Origin: Rhizopus sp. PT2906
Taxonomy: Eukaryota; Mucoromycota; Mucoromycetes; Mucorales; Rhizopodaceae
Assembly: GCA_025529335.1 (NCBI GenBank)
Contig: JAMYHX010000749.1
Coordinates: forward strand, 1-14,467
Reading direction: 5' to 3'
Length of the DNA: 14,467 nucleotides
Shown here: positions 1-8,314 of the stretch, piece by piece
Layout: every line of letters begins with the position of its first letter
Numbering within the stretch: the first letter of the stretch is position 1
Program-made: the position numbers and the translations under genes
The notes under the pieces: model-generated
Databases searched by the model: none
Told to the model about the DNA's origin: nothing
What the model saw: the letters and a program-made list of their open reading frames with translations, nothing else

Positions 1-25
1 TTGCTAATTTTTACCATTGTATCAG

Positions 26-577
26 GAGTCAATTAGGAATTTAAAGCGAAATGAGTGTGAAATAGTGGGATATGCTCGCAAGTTCCCTTCAAATGATAAA
101 GTTGAAAACAGGGTGAAACTTTTGCAGAAAATGGTGGGCAACTTGCTAAATTGCTCCATGACAAGCAGAATATTTGTCTCTTTCTCCAGTTGCGCATCCA
201 CTTCATTCAGTGAAAGAGATACTACGACCGATAAATTTATATTTGCAAAATTAAGCAATATGAACGGAGATACTCAAGGCAAATCAAAATAGATGAAATC
301 ATATAAGCTAGAACTCACTCTATTATTAATTCACTACAAATATGCTTCATTATTTACATGACGTCTATTTGGTATCTATCGATTATGCGGGGCTTACGTC
401 AAGCTCTCTAGAGCTGAAAAAATTGATCGAAAACAATGATGGGATAAGAAAATTGCAATTGATACTTTTGCTTTAGACAATGAAATTCACTTATTTGATA
501 CAAAACTTTTAGCACCTGGCCTCATCTTTCTGGCCAAGTTTGATTGCAGAAAGAAGATTTTACAACGATCAAAATAA
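26..577 (+). pseudogene. Decayed coding relic, probably of a repeated fungal or mobile-element ORF
   Basis: Seen: a splice-acceptor-like TTGTATCAG ends at base 25 and is followed by an open stretch that includes ECEIVGYARKF and ENRVKLLQKMV, up to a TAG at 290-292. A second frame (about 342-458) gives VYLVSIDYAGLTSS, and the original frame then resumes at 461 and gives LIFLAKFDCRKK, ending in QRSK and a TAA at 575-577. So one ancestral protein is broken by a stop, extra sequence of roughly 50 bases near 283-341, and a frameshift near 455-460. From memory, unverified, this pattern (GYxRK, RxxLLQxMV, IDYAGL, then FDCRK close to the C-terminus) recurs in hypothetical proteins of Mucorales genomes. 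The GYxRK opening faintly recalls serine-recombinase N-termini, but no catalytic set can be shown. The upstream exon lies outside the window. Function unknown. Confidence 0.55.
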
Positions 578-602
578 CAATTGCAAAATATGAATAGTAT
601 AA

Positions 603-758
603 ATTGATTTTGATTGGCCACCAACATCAATTTCAGTTATCCAATGACATCATTTTTAATTGGCTAGTGACATTGATTTTGATTGGTCGAGATATTACTT
701 GTTGGAAGCACTGTATGTAGAAACAAACGAGTGAAATCCGAAACAAAAATATATATAC
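603..758 (+). promoter_or_regulatory. Promoter-like block: four CCAAT boxes, a 15-bp direct repeat and a TATA run
   Basis: Seen: the 15-mer ATTGATTTTGATTGG occurs exactly twice (603-617 and 672-686). CCAAT pentamers lie at 613-617 (minus), 641-645 (plus), 659-663 (minus) and 682-686 (minus). TATATATAC follows at 750-758. This order is promoter-like and would point rightwards. No convincing plus-strand gene follows: a start at 825 leads only to a short frame antisense to the minus-strand relic. It may be the regulatory end of a dead mobile element. Inference only. Confidence 0.3.
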
Positions 759-935
759 ACAGCAGAATAAATCCATTCTCATTTCATTCCATTTGATCTC
801 TTTATCAAACCAAAGATAAATGCTATGACCACACCCTATAGTCCATACAAGACTTTATCCACATATTGTGCGACTTGTTATAGAATTACCAAATCACCGC
901 ATGTATGAACAGATGTTGGAAAACAAGCGTAGAGG

Positions 936-1846
936 CTAAACACAAGATAAGACGCAGAATATCAGAAAATGTTCTTTGAATTTTTCACGACCTTGAAGGC
1001 TCAGGACCCTGATGTCGTGCAAGCTGATCACATCCTTTCTCAACACCAAAACAACACTATGTCCGTAAGTGATTGCGCAGACGGATCTGAAAATGCCTGT
1101 GCCAAGGCTTAACTTCAATCTTTTTTTTTTATCGATGGTACGAAAGTAATATTCTGTTGATCCATTGATCAGGAGGCCAACGCTACTTTTCTAAGCTCTG
1201 CCAAGCTCTATATTATTATGACGTGTTCTGCATTTCATCTTTATAGAGTGACATCAATACATTTGCGCCTTAAACTTATGTCGTAGATGCAAAGGAGAGT
1301 ACCGAATGGTTTCTCTTAACTTTGCTAAGCTTTATAATGTTATGGTTTGATCTGCATTTGTCTTTATAAAATGACATCGGATTCATGAGACTTTTGGCTG
1401 TGGGTGGCGAGATGTAGAGGATACCCTCTATGGTGATCGGTCCTTTTTTCTTTATGGGCACATTCACAAAACAAAATATCTCAGTAGTAATCATGTACCA
1501 ACTACCCTTCATTTTCTTTCTTTTTTTAATGAGAATGTTTTTGATAGTAGTAGACGCATCTTAGTCCAGCCATCCCATTCTACAAGTTACATCTTGATGA
1601 CATTCACCTGTTACTCTTTGCTTGGAAAAGTAAAAAGATATATAATTTTCTCAAGGGGGCTTTCTATTATCAACACAGGCTTATTGATAGAAGTAAACTT
1701 GGAATATACTTATTGTTGCTTTGATTCCAGAATATTTTCGAGCAGCTTAGGCAAGTTTTCATATAGCTTTTCAGCATCGTTAAGCTCTTTAGTGCTTGAT
1801 ATCTTCCTTAGAACGCAGAGGATCCCACCAAGAAATTGTGATTAAG
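936..1846 (-). pseudogene. Decayed minus-strand coding region, family not recognised
   Basis: Seen, read on the minus strand from right to left. Frames near 1846-1714 give protein-like text including ELNDAEKLYENLPKLLENI, then a stop. A region at about 1560-1300 holds KGSWYMITTEIFCFVNVPI and KGPITIEGILYISPPT. From about 1248 down to the TAG at 936-938 a single frame holds one internal stop and includes SSVGLLINGSTEYYF, SLGTGIFRSVCAITYGHS and VLSLQGREKFKEHF. The mix of hydrophobic and charged residues and the open 3' part indicate an ancestral protein of at least 250 residues that has gained stops and shifts. Part of it is duplicated (see the repeat at 1172-1395). I do not recognise a domain. 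Association with a mobile element is inference from the neighbouring relics. Confidence 0.45.
1172..1395. repeat. Diverged tandem duplication, two copies about 124 bp apart
   Basis: Seen: bases around 1201-1256 align with 1325-1379. Shared blocks include AAGCT.TATA, TTATG, TCTGCATTT, TCTTTATA and TGACATC, with roughly three quarters of positions equal and one indel. On the minus strand the copies read K-x-K-C-R-[ST]-x-H-N-x-I-x-L in the same register, so the duplication arose inside the decayed coding region and both copies later diverged. Confidence 0.5.
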
Positions 1847-2025
1847 TGGTCTGTGATATTGTAGAACAAATAGTTTTATCTCAAAAGCATAGGAGTGCAA
1901 GTGAATGGAATGAGTCGCTTTTTAGTCATTTATAAGCAGAGAAAGATAAAGATTCATAGCAAAAGGATGAATTGATCTTTAAATTGAAGAATAAATGTTG
2001 TTAAGTTCTACTGAACTGTGTTAAT

Positions 2026-2037
2026 ATGACGCGTCAT
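2026..2037. repeat. 12-bp perfect palindrome ATGACGCGTCAT
   Basis: Seen: a perfect self-complementary 12-mer with the core ACGCGT, the hexamer known in fungi as the MluI cell-cycle box. It lies in a stretch without an intact gene, so a regulatory role is only a possibility. Confidence 0.4.
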
Positions 2038-2237
2038 CAAATATTACAGACTACAGATACCATGGCTCAGTGCTGTGGGCTTAATACGAGGCATTATGTT
2101 AATATCGAATAAAAAGATGCACCTTGGCGATATGTAAAAGCTAATACTGGAACATATGTCCTAAAATACTAACTAAATAAAGGGCACAATGTGATATTAA
2201 TTGGCATTTCATGTGCCTGGAGTTTATTCCTTAGTGT

Positions 2238-2270
2238 TAAATCTTTTTACGCGACGCGTAAAAAGATTTA
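2238..2270. repeat. 33-nt palindrome: 16-bp perfect arms around a single base
   Basis: Seen: the left arm TAAATCTTTTTACGCG (2238-2253), one A at 2254, then its exact reverse complement (2255-2270). The spacer is a single base, so the DNA could extrude a cruciform, and a transcript would form only a strained hairpin. The centre also contains ACGCGT (2254-2259). Such palindromes occur at mobile-element junctions or as dimeric protein-binding sites. No target-site duplication is evident around it. Confidence 0.75.
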
Positions 2271-2294
2271 GCAAAGCGGCATTTATTTTTCAAG

Positions 2295-2558
2295 GGACGA
2301 CAATGTTTACAGTTCGCTCTTTATTTAAGGTAGCACTTGTGTATGGTACACACAATCTTTTTGTGTACATCACTATCTGCTCTTTAGTAGGATCTGCTTC
2401 AGTCATGTCCATAAAGATGTTCACCGTTGCCCTTGTATTGGTCCCTAAGGGGTAAACAAGCTCGCACGCATGTTCACATATATGTTCAGTCTAACTATGG
2501 CCGCTTGTAGTGTAGTACAAGTGAATTACTTCCACAAACCTTTGAAGCAATTTTCAGT
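2295..2558 (-). pseudogene. Minus-strand coding relic with one internal stop
   Basis: Seen: one minus-strand frame runs from about 2558 to a TGA at about 2295. It gives RFVEVIHLYYTTSGHS, a TAG, then CELVYPLGTNTRATVNIFMD, MTEADPTKEQIVMYTKRL and ERTVNIVVP. The composition is protein-like and better than the plus-strand ORF over the same bases. It lies upstream, in the same orientation, of the 936-1846 relic and could be the 5' part of the same dead gene; the 450 bases between them are too decayed to tell. No family recognised. Confidence 0.4.
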
Positions 2559-2649
2559 AAGTGTGCACGTATTTGATTGGGAAGTTGGATAAAAATTTTC
2601 AACTAGCTTTTTCTGTGAGTATCTGACATACTATGTTGGTTTACAGTAG

Positions 2650-2693
2650 CTATATTTCCGCGTAAACTATCCTTTTTGAAGGACGGAATATAG
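2650..2693. repeat. Imperfect inverted repeat (hairpin potential)
   Basis: Seen: CTATATTTCCG at 2650-2660 pairs with CGGAATATAG at 2684-2693, with one unpaired T. Nested inside is a short CCTT/AAGG pair at 2671-2682. It sits between two oppositely oriented coding relics, where a mobile-element border is possible. No further support. Confidence 0.35.
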
Positions 2694-2705
2694 ATAATCC
2701 CTCAA

Positions 2706-2941
2706 GTGTCGCGTCATTTTTCTATAGCTTCATTATCATTTACAAATGGATACAAATGCTCAGCTCCGTGGCTTAGGAATTTAAAAGGAAAAGAGGAAAA
2801 AATACACCTGATGAATTTTGATAACGATAAAGCAAGAGCAAAAATGATCAGAGGATCCCGTGTCTGTTCAAGAGAAAGAATACATTCTGCAAAGGTTAAG
2901 TGATGCTGTCATCAACAGACCGAGAAACGGAAAACCAGACT
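2706..2941 (+). pseudogene. Short plus-strand coding scrap in two frames
   Basis: Seen: one frame gives CSAPWLRNLKGKEEKIHLMN and DNDKARAKMIRG, ending at about 2903. An overlapping second frame, ending at a TAA at 2939-2941, gives VQEKEYILQRLSDAVINRP. Both are protein-like and there is no intact start or continuation. A frameshifted relic explains this best. No family recognised. Confidence 0.3.
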
Positions 2942-3576
2942 AAAACTGAGCCTTAAGCACATATGATATTACTTAATTTATACATCAACAAAAGTATGTC
3001 AATCCTTTCTTTGGCCTTTTTAGTATTTTACTCTTTGCTTGACAATTAATAAAACGTGGCATTTGTACAACGTATAGAATTTCCAGATGATGTTAGATAG
3101 CTGCAGACAATATATAAAATTTTGCTAGATTTTTTTTAACTAGAAACAGTGATAAAAGACGCGACTTTTTTTGGGTTTTTATCTAATTTGACTGACATAA
3201 AGCATAGATTATTGAGGAGAATAGATGTAACGTGAAAGAATATGTTGTCATAGTCTACAAGTGACTAAATGTCTAGCGTGAAATAGTTTTTTATTTTTTA
3301 TTTTTTTATTTAAATTTCTTACAAAACAACAGTCGAAAAATTTTTTCTTTCTTTTTCATTGTCAAAAAAAGGATTTTATTTATAAGCAAATAATACAGAG
3401 ATCAGAGTTTAATAATTAGCCGAACAGCATTAAATAGAGTAAAGTAGAGAGAAACAGCCCCTTTAGGAAGACAGCAGTAAAAGAGAGTAATACGATCCGA
3501 AGAAAAAGACAATAGATAGTCGCTTTTTTCAAAGAGAATAAGGCAAGCCCGAATAAAGGAATGTCTACCGAAGACT
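2942..3576. other. A/T-rich spacer with no gene seen
   Basis: Homopolymeric T runs (for example around 3286-3313 and 3339-3358) and short A/T words dominate. I see no open frame with protein-like composition, no tRNA-like B box and no repeat beyond the simple tracts. The motif GACGCGAC occurs near 3159. Confidence 0.5.
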
Positions 3577-3620
3577 GACCAGTAGATTCGAATGATTTTT
3601 TTGAACTACATCTACTGGTC
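3577..3620. repeat. 11-bp perfect inverted repeat with a 22-nt loop
   Basis: Seen: GACCAGTAGAT (3577-3587) and its exact complement ATCTACTGGTC (3610-3620). The T-rich loop contains a run of seven T. It lies three bases past the stop of a small minus-strand ORF (3764 to 3624). It could be a hairpin in an RNA or the terminal repeat of a very short non-autonomous element; neither is proven. Confidence 0.5.
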
Positions 3621-3652
3621 TTTCTAGAATGGAGTCAACACACCACACAAGG

Positions 3653-3691
3653 CGACGACAACGACAACGACAACGACGACGACGACGATGA
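3653..3691. repeat. (GAC/AAC)n trinucleotide microsatellite
   Basis: Seen: about twelve trinucleotides alternating GAC and AAC, then GAT GAG. On the minus strand they read as GTC/GTT, so the ORF from 3764 to 3624 (46 aa) encodes eleven consecutive valines after the charged start MFKMNKKKSQ and a CPDGGGKSCRH stretch. This is most simply a microsatellite that happens to lie in a short open frame. Translation is not supported by anything else. Confidence 0.7.
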
Positions 3692-3764
3692 GTGTATGCC
3701 GGCAAGATTTCCCGCCACCATCAGGACATGTCGCTTGACTCTTCTTTTTGTTCATTTTAAACAT

Positions 3765-4050
3765 TACATTTCTTTTCCTTTGTTATTTTATGTTTACAAA
3801 TAAAAAAGATTAAAGTTGTAAGAGAAAAGAAAAGAAAAGGGACCCCTATATTTGATCCTTTTGTACACTAAATTTGCTTCATCTATCGGCGATTCAAATG
3901 ACCGTGCTTTTGTTCCCGTTCTCATTGGATGACCACAATCAGTGATGAATTGCCATTCTAGTTTTCCTGATATTTACGCCAATCTGCCATTAAAATACCT
4001 TTAGGGAGCTTGATAAAGTACACAAGAAAGAATTGACAAATATATTTGTT
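3765..4050. other. Spacer with no gene seen
   Basis: A/T-rich DNA with a purine tract near 3821-3843 (AGAGAAAAGAAAAG). No protein-like frame, RNA gene or repeat is evident. Confidence 0.4.
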
Positions 4051-4055
4051 ATCTC

Positions 4056-4165
4056 TATATAAAACATGACCTGTCTGTTTCAATCGCAATTAATTCGCGT
4101 TCAGAGCTTGTTTGCAAAAGATGACTGAGTCATTGACTAATATCTCACTTGAGATAATTGATGAT
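4056..4165 (+). pseudogene. TATA box followed by a 15-codon start of a dead ORF
   Basis: Seen: TATATAAAA at 4056-4064, then ATG at 4121. The frame gives MTESLTNISLEIIDD and then TGA; shifting by one base continues it as NVFYKVACHE. The ISLEIID pattern recalls the start of F-box domains, but the match is too short to rely on. The ATG lies inside ATGACTGAGTCAT, a perfect odd palindrome with the Gcn4/AP-1-type core TGAGTCA (4126-4132), and an inverted repeat TATCTCA-CT-TGAGATA follows at 4141-4156. Read as a truncated gene start. Low confidence. Confidence 0.2.
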
Positions 4166-4367
4166 TGATAATGTTTTTTACAAAGTAGCTTGCCATGAGT
4201 AAAATTGATCGGTAGTTGACTTGTTTTGCACAAGCTCCGAAGGGGAATCTATATCTGTAATAAAATAATTAATAACTTGGTTTAATTCCCCCTCTTTCTG
4301 TTATTTGTCGCCTGATGTTAATATTATAGATATTTATCCACAAGTCTTTTATTCGTTGTCCATACAG

Positions 4368-4976
4368 ATTCTCCTAAAGGAATTGAGCTTATGTTGCACA
4401 GACTCGGTCGGATTGTAAATACTGCTCTTCACTCCGGATTTATTCTAGCATTTTGCAGGATCAGGACCAGTAACTATCAGCATTCTCCCATCATCAATGA
4501 ATACAACACAGTGTGATAAGCAAAAAGTGCTTCTTGCTTTTTGGAGCATATCAATACGTGCTCAACCATTGAATGAAATGATTCTCAGTTTATCTTAATA
4601 ACACTAACCATGACCTTGGGCATATCGGAGACATTAGGCTTTGCCGCGAGCGTCCGAAACGTCAGTAACTTGAAAATTCACCAAGATATCGGAAGCGCGT
4701 CATTTTCTCTCGGAAGTGTGGAGTACCACAGAGCATGAATTGCTCTTCTTATGAGAACTATTCTGGAGGAAATGTAATAATCGCCATGTCCTCTCCTTAC
4801 GGCAGTACCCCGATTAATGGCCCACCTTCCCACGGCGACAATTTACATACCCGACAGTGTCCAAGAGGATATACAGGTAAATGACGGATAAGCGGACAGC
4901 CTCGGAATCATCCCAGATAATCCAACAGTGCCATTTGATCACTAGTTCTGTAACCTACAACGTTAAAGTCGTTATT
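4368..4976 (+). pseudogene. Interrupted plus-strand reading frame, possible dead gene
   Basis: Seen: from an acceptor-like CATACAG (ending about 4368) a frame gives GIELMLHRLGRIVNTALHS and ILAFCRIRTSNYQHSPIINE, then TGA TAA. The same register later gives TMTLGISETLGFAASVRN (start at 4610), HLPTATIYIPDSVQEDIQ (from 4817) and ADSLGIIPDNPTVPFDH, separated by stops. A second plus-strand register is also open across 4670-4880 (GGNVIIAMSSPYGSTP), so the true frame there is uncertain. The stretch is visibly richer in G+C than its surroundings, as coding DNA here is. No family recognised. Confidence 0.3.
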
Positions 4977-5051
4977 GATCACTTGGAGACCTTATTAAGT
5001 ACTTTAACTCTCAAGGCGATCGTGATTCATTACACGTATTACAAATAAAAA

Positions 5052-5057
5052 TTTATT
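5052..5057 (-). terminator. AATAAA-type polyadenylation signal for the RasGEF gene
   Basis: The minus strand carries AATAAA here, about 60 nt past the TAG stop at 5118-5120 and in an A/T-rich context. This is a usual position for a fungal 3' end. Confidence 0.4.
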
Positions 5058-5117
5058 ATGACATAAAGAAAAGTAAATAAGCATAAGTAATGAAGAAAGA
5101 GACTATTGTCCATTGAG

Positions 5118-8100
5118 CTAAGATTCAATCTGATAACTCCTTTTCTGTATTTCGTCTGTTTCGAGACATGGCACTTGAAGGCAGGTTAAATACAACTTAT
5201 CATTCAAGTTCTCTACAAATGAATATCTCTTTGCCAGCGCTTGAAAGATCAAGACCTTTTTAATAATACTTGCTGTGATTCTGTGTTTCCTGAAATGAAT
5301 CAAAGGTTGACTGAGTACTGTTACTTCCAGCTGACTTTGGAAGGCACTGGGATTATAGTTTGAAGGAATATAGGATGGTAGCTCCGCATTAAAGACAAGA
5401 TCAGATAGGTAAATGCCCAAAAACGGAATACATCCGCCAAAGGGCAATTTTACTGTGATTGCGTTCTTGCCCATATTCTCTACCTGAATCTCCGTAGGTG
5501 TTTCTCCATATTCTTCTGCGACCTGCGTCATACTGTCTCGAAGATTCTTCCAGTTTTTCGTCGGTGAAGTGAACGTAGAGAGCTCTTTCAACACCTTCAT
5601 TTCACGCTTGCTCACCATGGACCACGTCTTTTCGAGTCTCGAAACAGATGAAGACTGTAAACCCAAGAGTATCTGTATAAGAGTACTAAAATTACAATAT
5701 AGCTTGCACTTCTATAAGGAGTAAAAAAGGTATAAGTGCCCCAACTTTTTAAACCTCTATTGACTTGCCTTTGCTAACCGGATGAACTTTTCTATGAGTT
5801 TTGCTCTTGTTTCAATTGGTCCTGTCTGTACTATCTCACTCGACACCCATTGGCAGACTGCGTTAAATCGATGAATGGCCTTCTCAACACCTCTTTCCGA
5901 GTAATCCTTCTCTCTCTCTTGCTGCTGCTTCATTCTTCTCTTTCGTGAATAAATACCGGGCTGATTGAATTGTTCACCGCTCACATCGCTATCGTCGTCA
6001 TTATAGAACTCACTTGGCAAATGCAATCCTGCAGGCATCTTGGTCCATCGGACATCAACCAGTTCTTCCCAGCTGATACCAAGTAATACGTTTCTTTCAA
6101 TGAGACAAAATTGTTGAGCGATCACCGATGTTGGATAACTTAGTAAAATCGACTGGTAGTTGTTATTTGACCTCGATGAAGCGTTGTTGGGTGGAATATC
6201 CATTTCGGTTATTCTAGATCTCAAAGACTAGTATGAGAAAAAAAGAAAAAGAAAAAAAAAGAAAAGAAAAAGCAAGAGATTAAATACAAAAGAGCATACA
6301 TCGTTTTTCTATTTTTGCATTTACTTTATCAGAGTGCTTATTCTTGATTGCGAATTTCCATTGTTCTTTGCTTTGGTTATCCACTTTATGACTAAAATAA
6401 GAGCGAACGGATGCAGCGGGACTTGGACCTGTTGAAATCGGAGGTAACGGTTTGTTGATTCTATTACTGTAGAGGCTATCTTTTTTCTTTTCTTTTTGTC
6501 TTTTTGACGTGTTTAATTCAGGATCAAAATAATCTCTGGCCGGACCATCAATGATGGGCGTGAGATTATCGCTGGAAGGAGAAGATATAGAAGGTATAGC
6601 CAGTTGTGCATTATAGAACGACCGACGTATTCTGGCATTTTCTAGTTTTTGTTGTTCTTGTAAAGATAGATCTGCCTGTAACGCCGCATCTTCCCTCGCT
6701 TGCTCTTGCTGTAGGCGCTGCTGTAGTAGGCGGACTTCCATAAGCCTCTGATTGAGTTGCTCTGTCATATCATCTTTTTGCACCTGTTCTTCTTGTTCTT
6801 CTTCTTCTTCTTCTTCATCTTCTTCATCTTCTTCCTCATCCTCAATACCCGATGTCCCTGGCGTCAAATAGCTTCCTATAGAATCATCTGAATCATGCTC
6901 GTTTCTATCTCTCCCTGTCCTATTCATATAGTTTGATTCATCTATAGGTAATGAAGATGCACTCCTACTATGAGTAGATGTTTGGTATAAAGGTGTTGCT
7001 GTGGAATTGTAGCGTGTACTTCCGATCACCACGACAGGTGCTGTCTGTTTATCCCTGATAGCTGTGTTTGCTCTGTGTCGTCTATCGACATGAATACCAT
7101 GAATACGTTGACGAATGGTGTTTTTGGATAATTTGTCCTTGACCATTTCCGTTACTCTTGCCTGTTCAAAGGTTGGAGGTGGTGGCTCAATGACCTGAAC
7201 ATCGGTGGATGACGTATAATAAAGCCTCTTGAGTCGCCGAACCACTCGCTTTAGCGTCTTTATGATACGTTTATCTCTTGGGGATTGCTTTATGACTGGA
7301 TGAAGAGATATTTCGTTCAAGAACTTTGTTAAAATAATTCGAAGCTCCTTATTTGGAACAAAGTCATGCAGATAATAGTTCAGTAGCCAATGTCTGATGG
7401 TTACAAACGTTCTATCAAAGAGAGAGTACATAAACCTGTTTTATGCATATAACAGTGCCAACTTGTACCTTACACGAGTAACACATCTCTCTTCATCGTC
7501 GTTTTCTAATCCCCACATGAACCTTGAGATAAGGAATTTAGCTAGTTGAATGGGTGTCATGAATATACGGTAAATAAGGAAAAAATCCGTCATGAAAGCA
7601 TAATCTACGTAAAGAGACACATAAATCTCGTTGTTTACATATATTCATTCCATATTTACCAAGAGACACTGTCATCTTTTCTATTAATTTTTCAATCGTA
7701 GCTGCCTCAATCTCTCTCTGCTGAGGGACGTCTGTGACGACTGGTTCCTGTTTTCTTGAAAATAACTCAGTTGACCAGATATGTTTTTTTCTTGCTACTG
7801 TTTCATGTTGGTGTGACTGATTGGAAGTGTTTCGCCAAATGATGCACGGACTATTATCTGATTTTACAATGTCAAATAATGTAAGGGGATAATCCGAAAG
7901 ATCTAACGGTGGGATGTCTCGATCATGACACTGTTGTTCGTGTTGTAGATGACTATGTCTTTTATCTGTCTCTATCCAGATATCACCAAATTCGCTGACT
8001 TTCGGAATCGTCGGTAGACTACAAAGGGACTCGAACGGTTTAAAGCTAACTGAGGTAATACTATCACTACTCCAAAATATTTTCGATTCCGTGTACTCTT

Positions 8101-8206
8101 TCACTCCAAAGACCGTGGCAAGAGCTGCTCTTTCTATTCCACCGTCTGCGGTATCTTTTATGAGCTCAACTGGAATGATGGAATTAGCCCTCTTTCTTGT
8201 CGACAT
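5118..8206 (-). CDS. Ras-type guanine nucleotide exchange factor (REM + RasGEF domains), 5 exons
   Basis: Promotes GDP/GTP exchange on a Ras-family GTPase in signalling at membranes (family knowledge). Exon model: 8206-7660, 7604-7469, 7411-6325, 6227-5769, 5711-5118; 940 aa. The REM/RasGEF_N domain is at about residues 165-295 (YAFMTDFFLIYRIFMTP, then TFVTIRHWLLNYYLHDF). A linker follows with an acidic run (about 417-437) and a Gln-rich coiled coil (about 443-492). The catalytic domain spans about 610-935, with IAQQFCLIE, AIHRFNAVCQWVSSEIV, STLIQILLGLQSSSVSRLEK and IPFLGIYLSDLVF; it has an extra charged insert of about 40 residues. No SH3, DEP or PH domain seen. Start: an upstream in-frame ATG (8278) would add a poly-Leu leader encoded by the CT-rich 5' UTR, so 8206 is preferred. 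The exon 3/4 junction (97-nt intron) and the exon 2/3 acceptor (33 or 57 nt, both in frame) are the less certain points. Lte1-like versus other fungal RasGEFs is unresolved. Confidence 0.88.
5712..5768 (-). other. GC-AG intron in the RasGEF gene
   Basis: On the minus strand exon 4 ends ...TTAGCAAAG and the intron begins GCAAGTC and ends TTATAG (57 nt). Joining AAG to AAGTGC gives ...RLAK-KCKLYCNFSTLIQ, which matches the conserved RasGEF helix pattern across the junction in phase 0. No GT donor nearby keeps both the frame and this motif. GCAAGT after AG is the known GC-donor consensus. Confidence 0.85.
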
Positions 8207-8217
8207 GGTAGTAATCA

Positions 8218-8291
8218 AGGGTGTAAGAAGAAGAAGAAGAAGAAAAAAAAAAAGAGATAAAAAAGAGAGAGAGGGCACACAGTTATTTATA
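8218..8291 (-). promoter_or_regulatory. RasGEF core promoter and pyrimidine-rich leader
   Basis: Minus strand: TATAAATA at 8291-8284, about 80 nt before the ATG at 8206. It is followed by CTCTCTCTC and a (TTC)n/T-rich tract down to about 8228, typical of a fungal pyrimidine-rich transcript leader. This layout supports the downstream start codon. Confidence 0.45.
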
Positions 8292-8314
8292 GTAATAATG
8301 TGGCTATGAACAAG

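Noticed and set aside
2201..2455. Plus-strand ORF of 84 codons
   Set aside because: It runs through the 33-nt palindrome, and the opposite strand has better protein-like content over the same bases.
3586..3596. Possible tRNA B-box-like GATTCGAAT
   Set aside because: There is no A box or cloverleaf around it, and it lies in the loop of the inverted repeat.
7412..7444. Use of the nearer acceptor (33-nt intron) in the RasGEF REM domain
   Set aside because: It keeps frame but is shorter than every other intron here and inserts eight residues into a conserved helix; the 57-nt version gives a clean REM match.
8207..8278. N-terminal extension of the RasGEF ORF with a poly-Leu, signal-peptide-like start
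   Set aside because: It is encoded by the CT-rich tract just downstream of the TATA-like box, as expected of a transcript leader. The next Met (8206) begins an ordinary soluble N-terminus.
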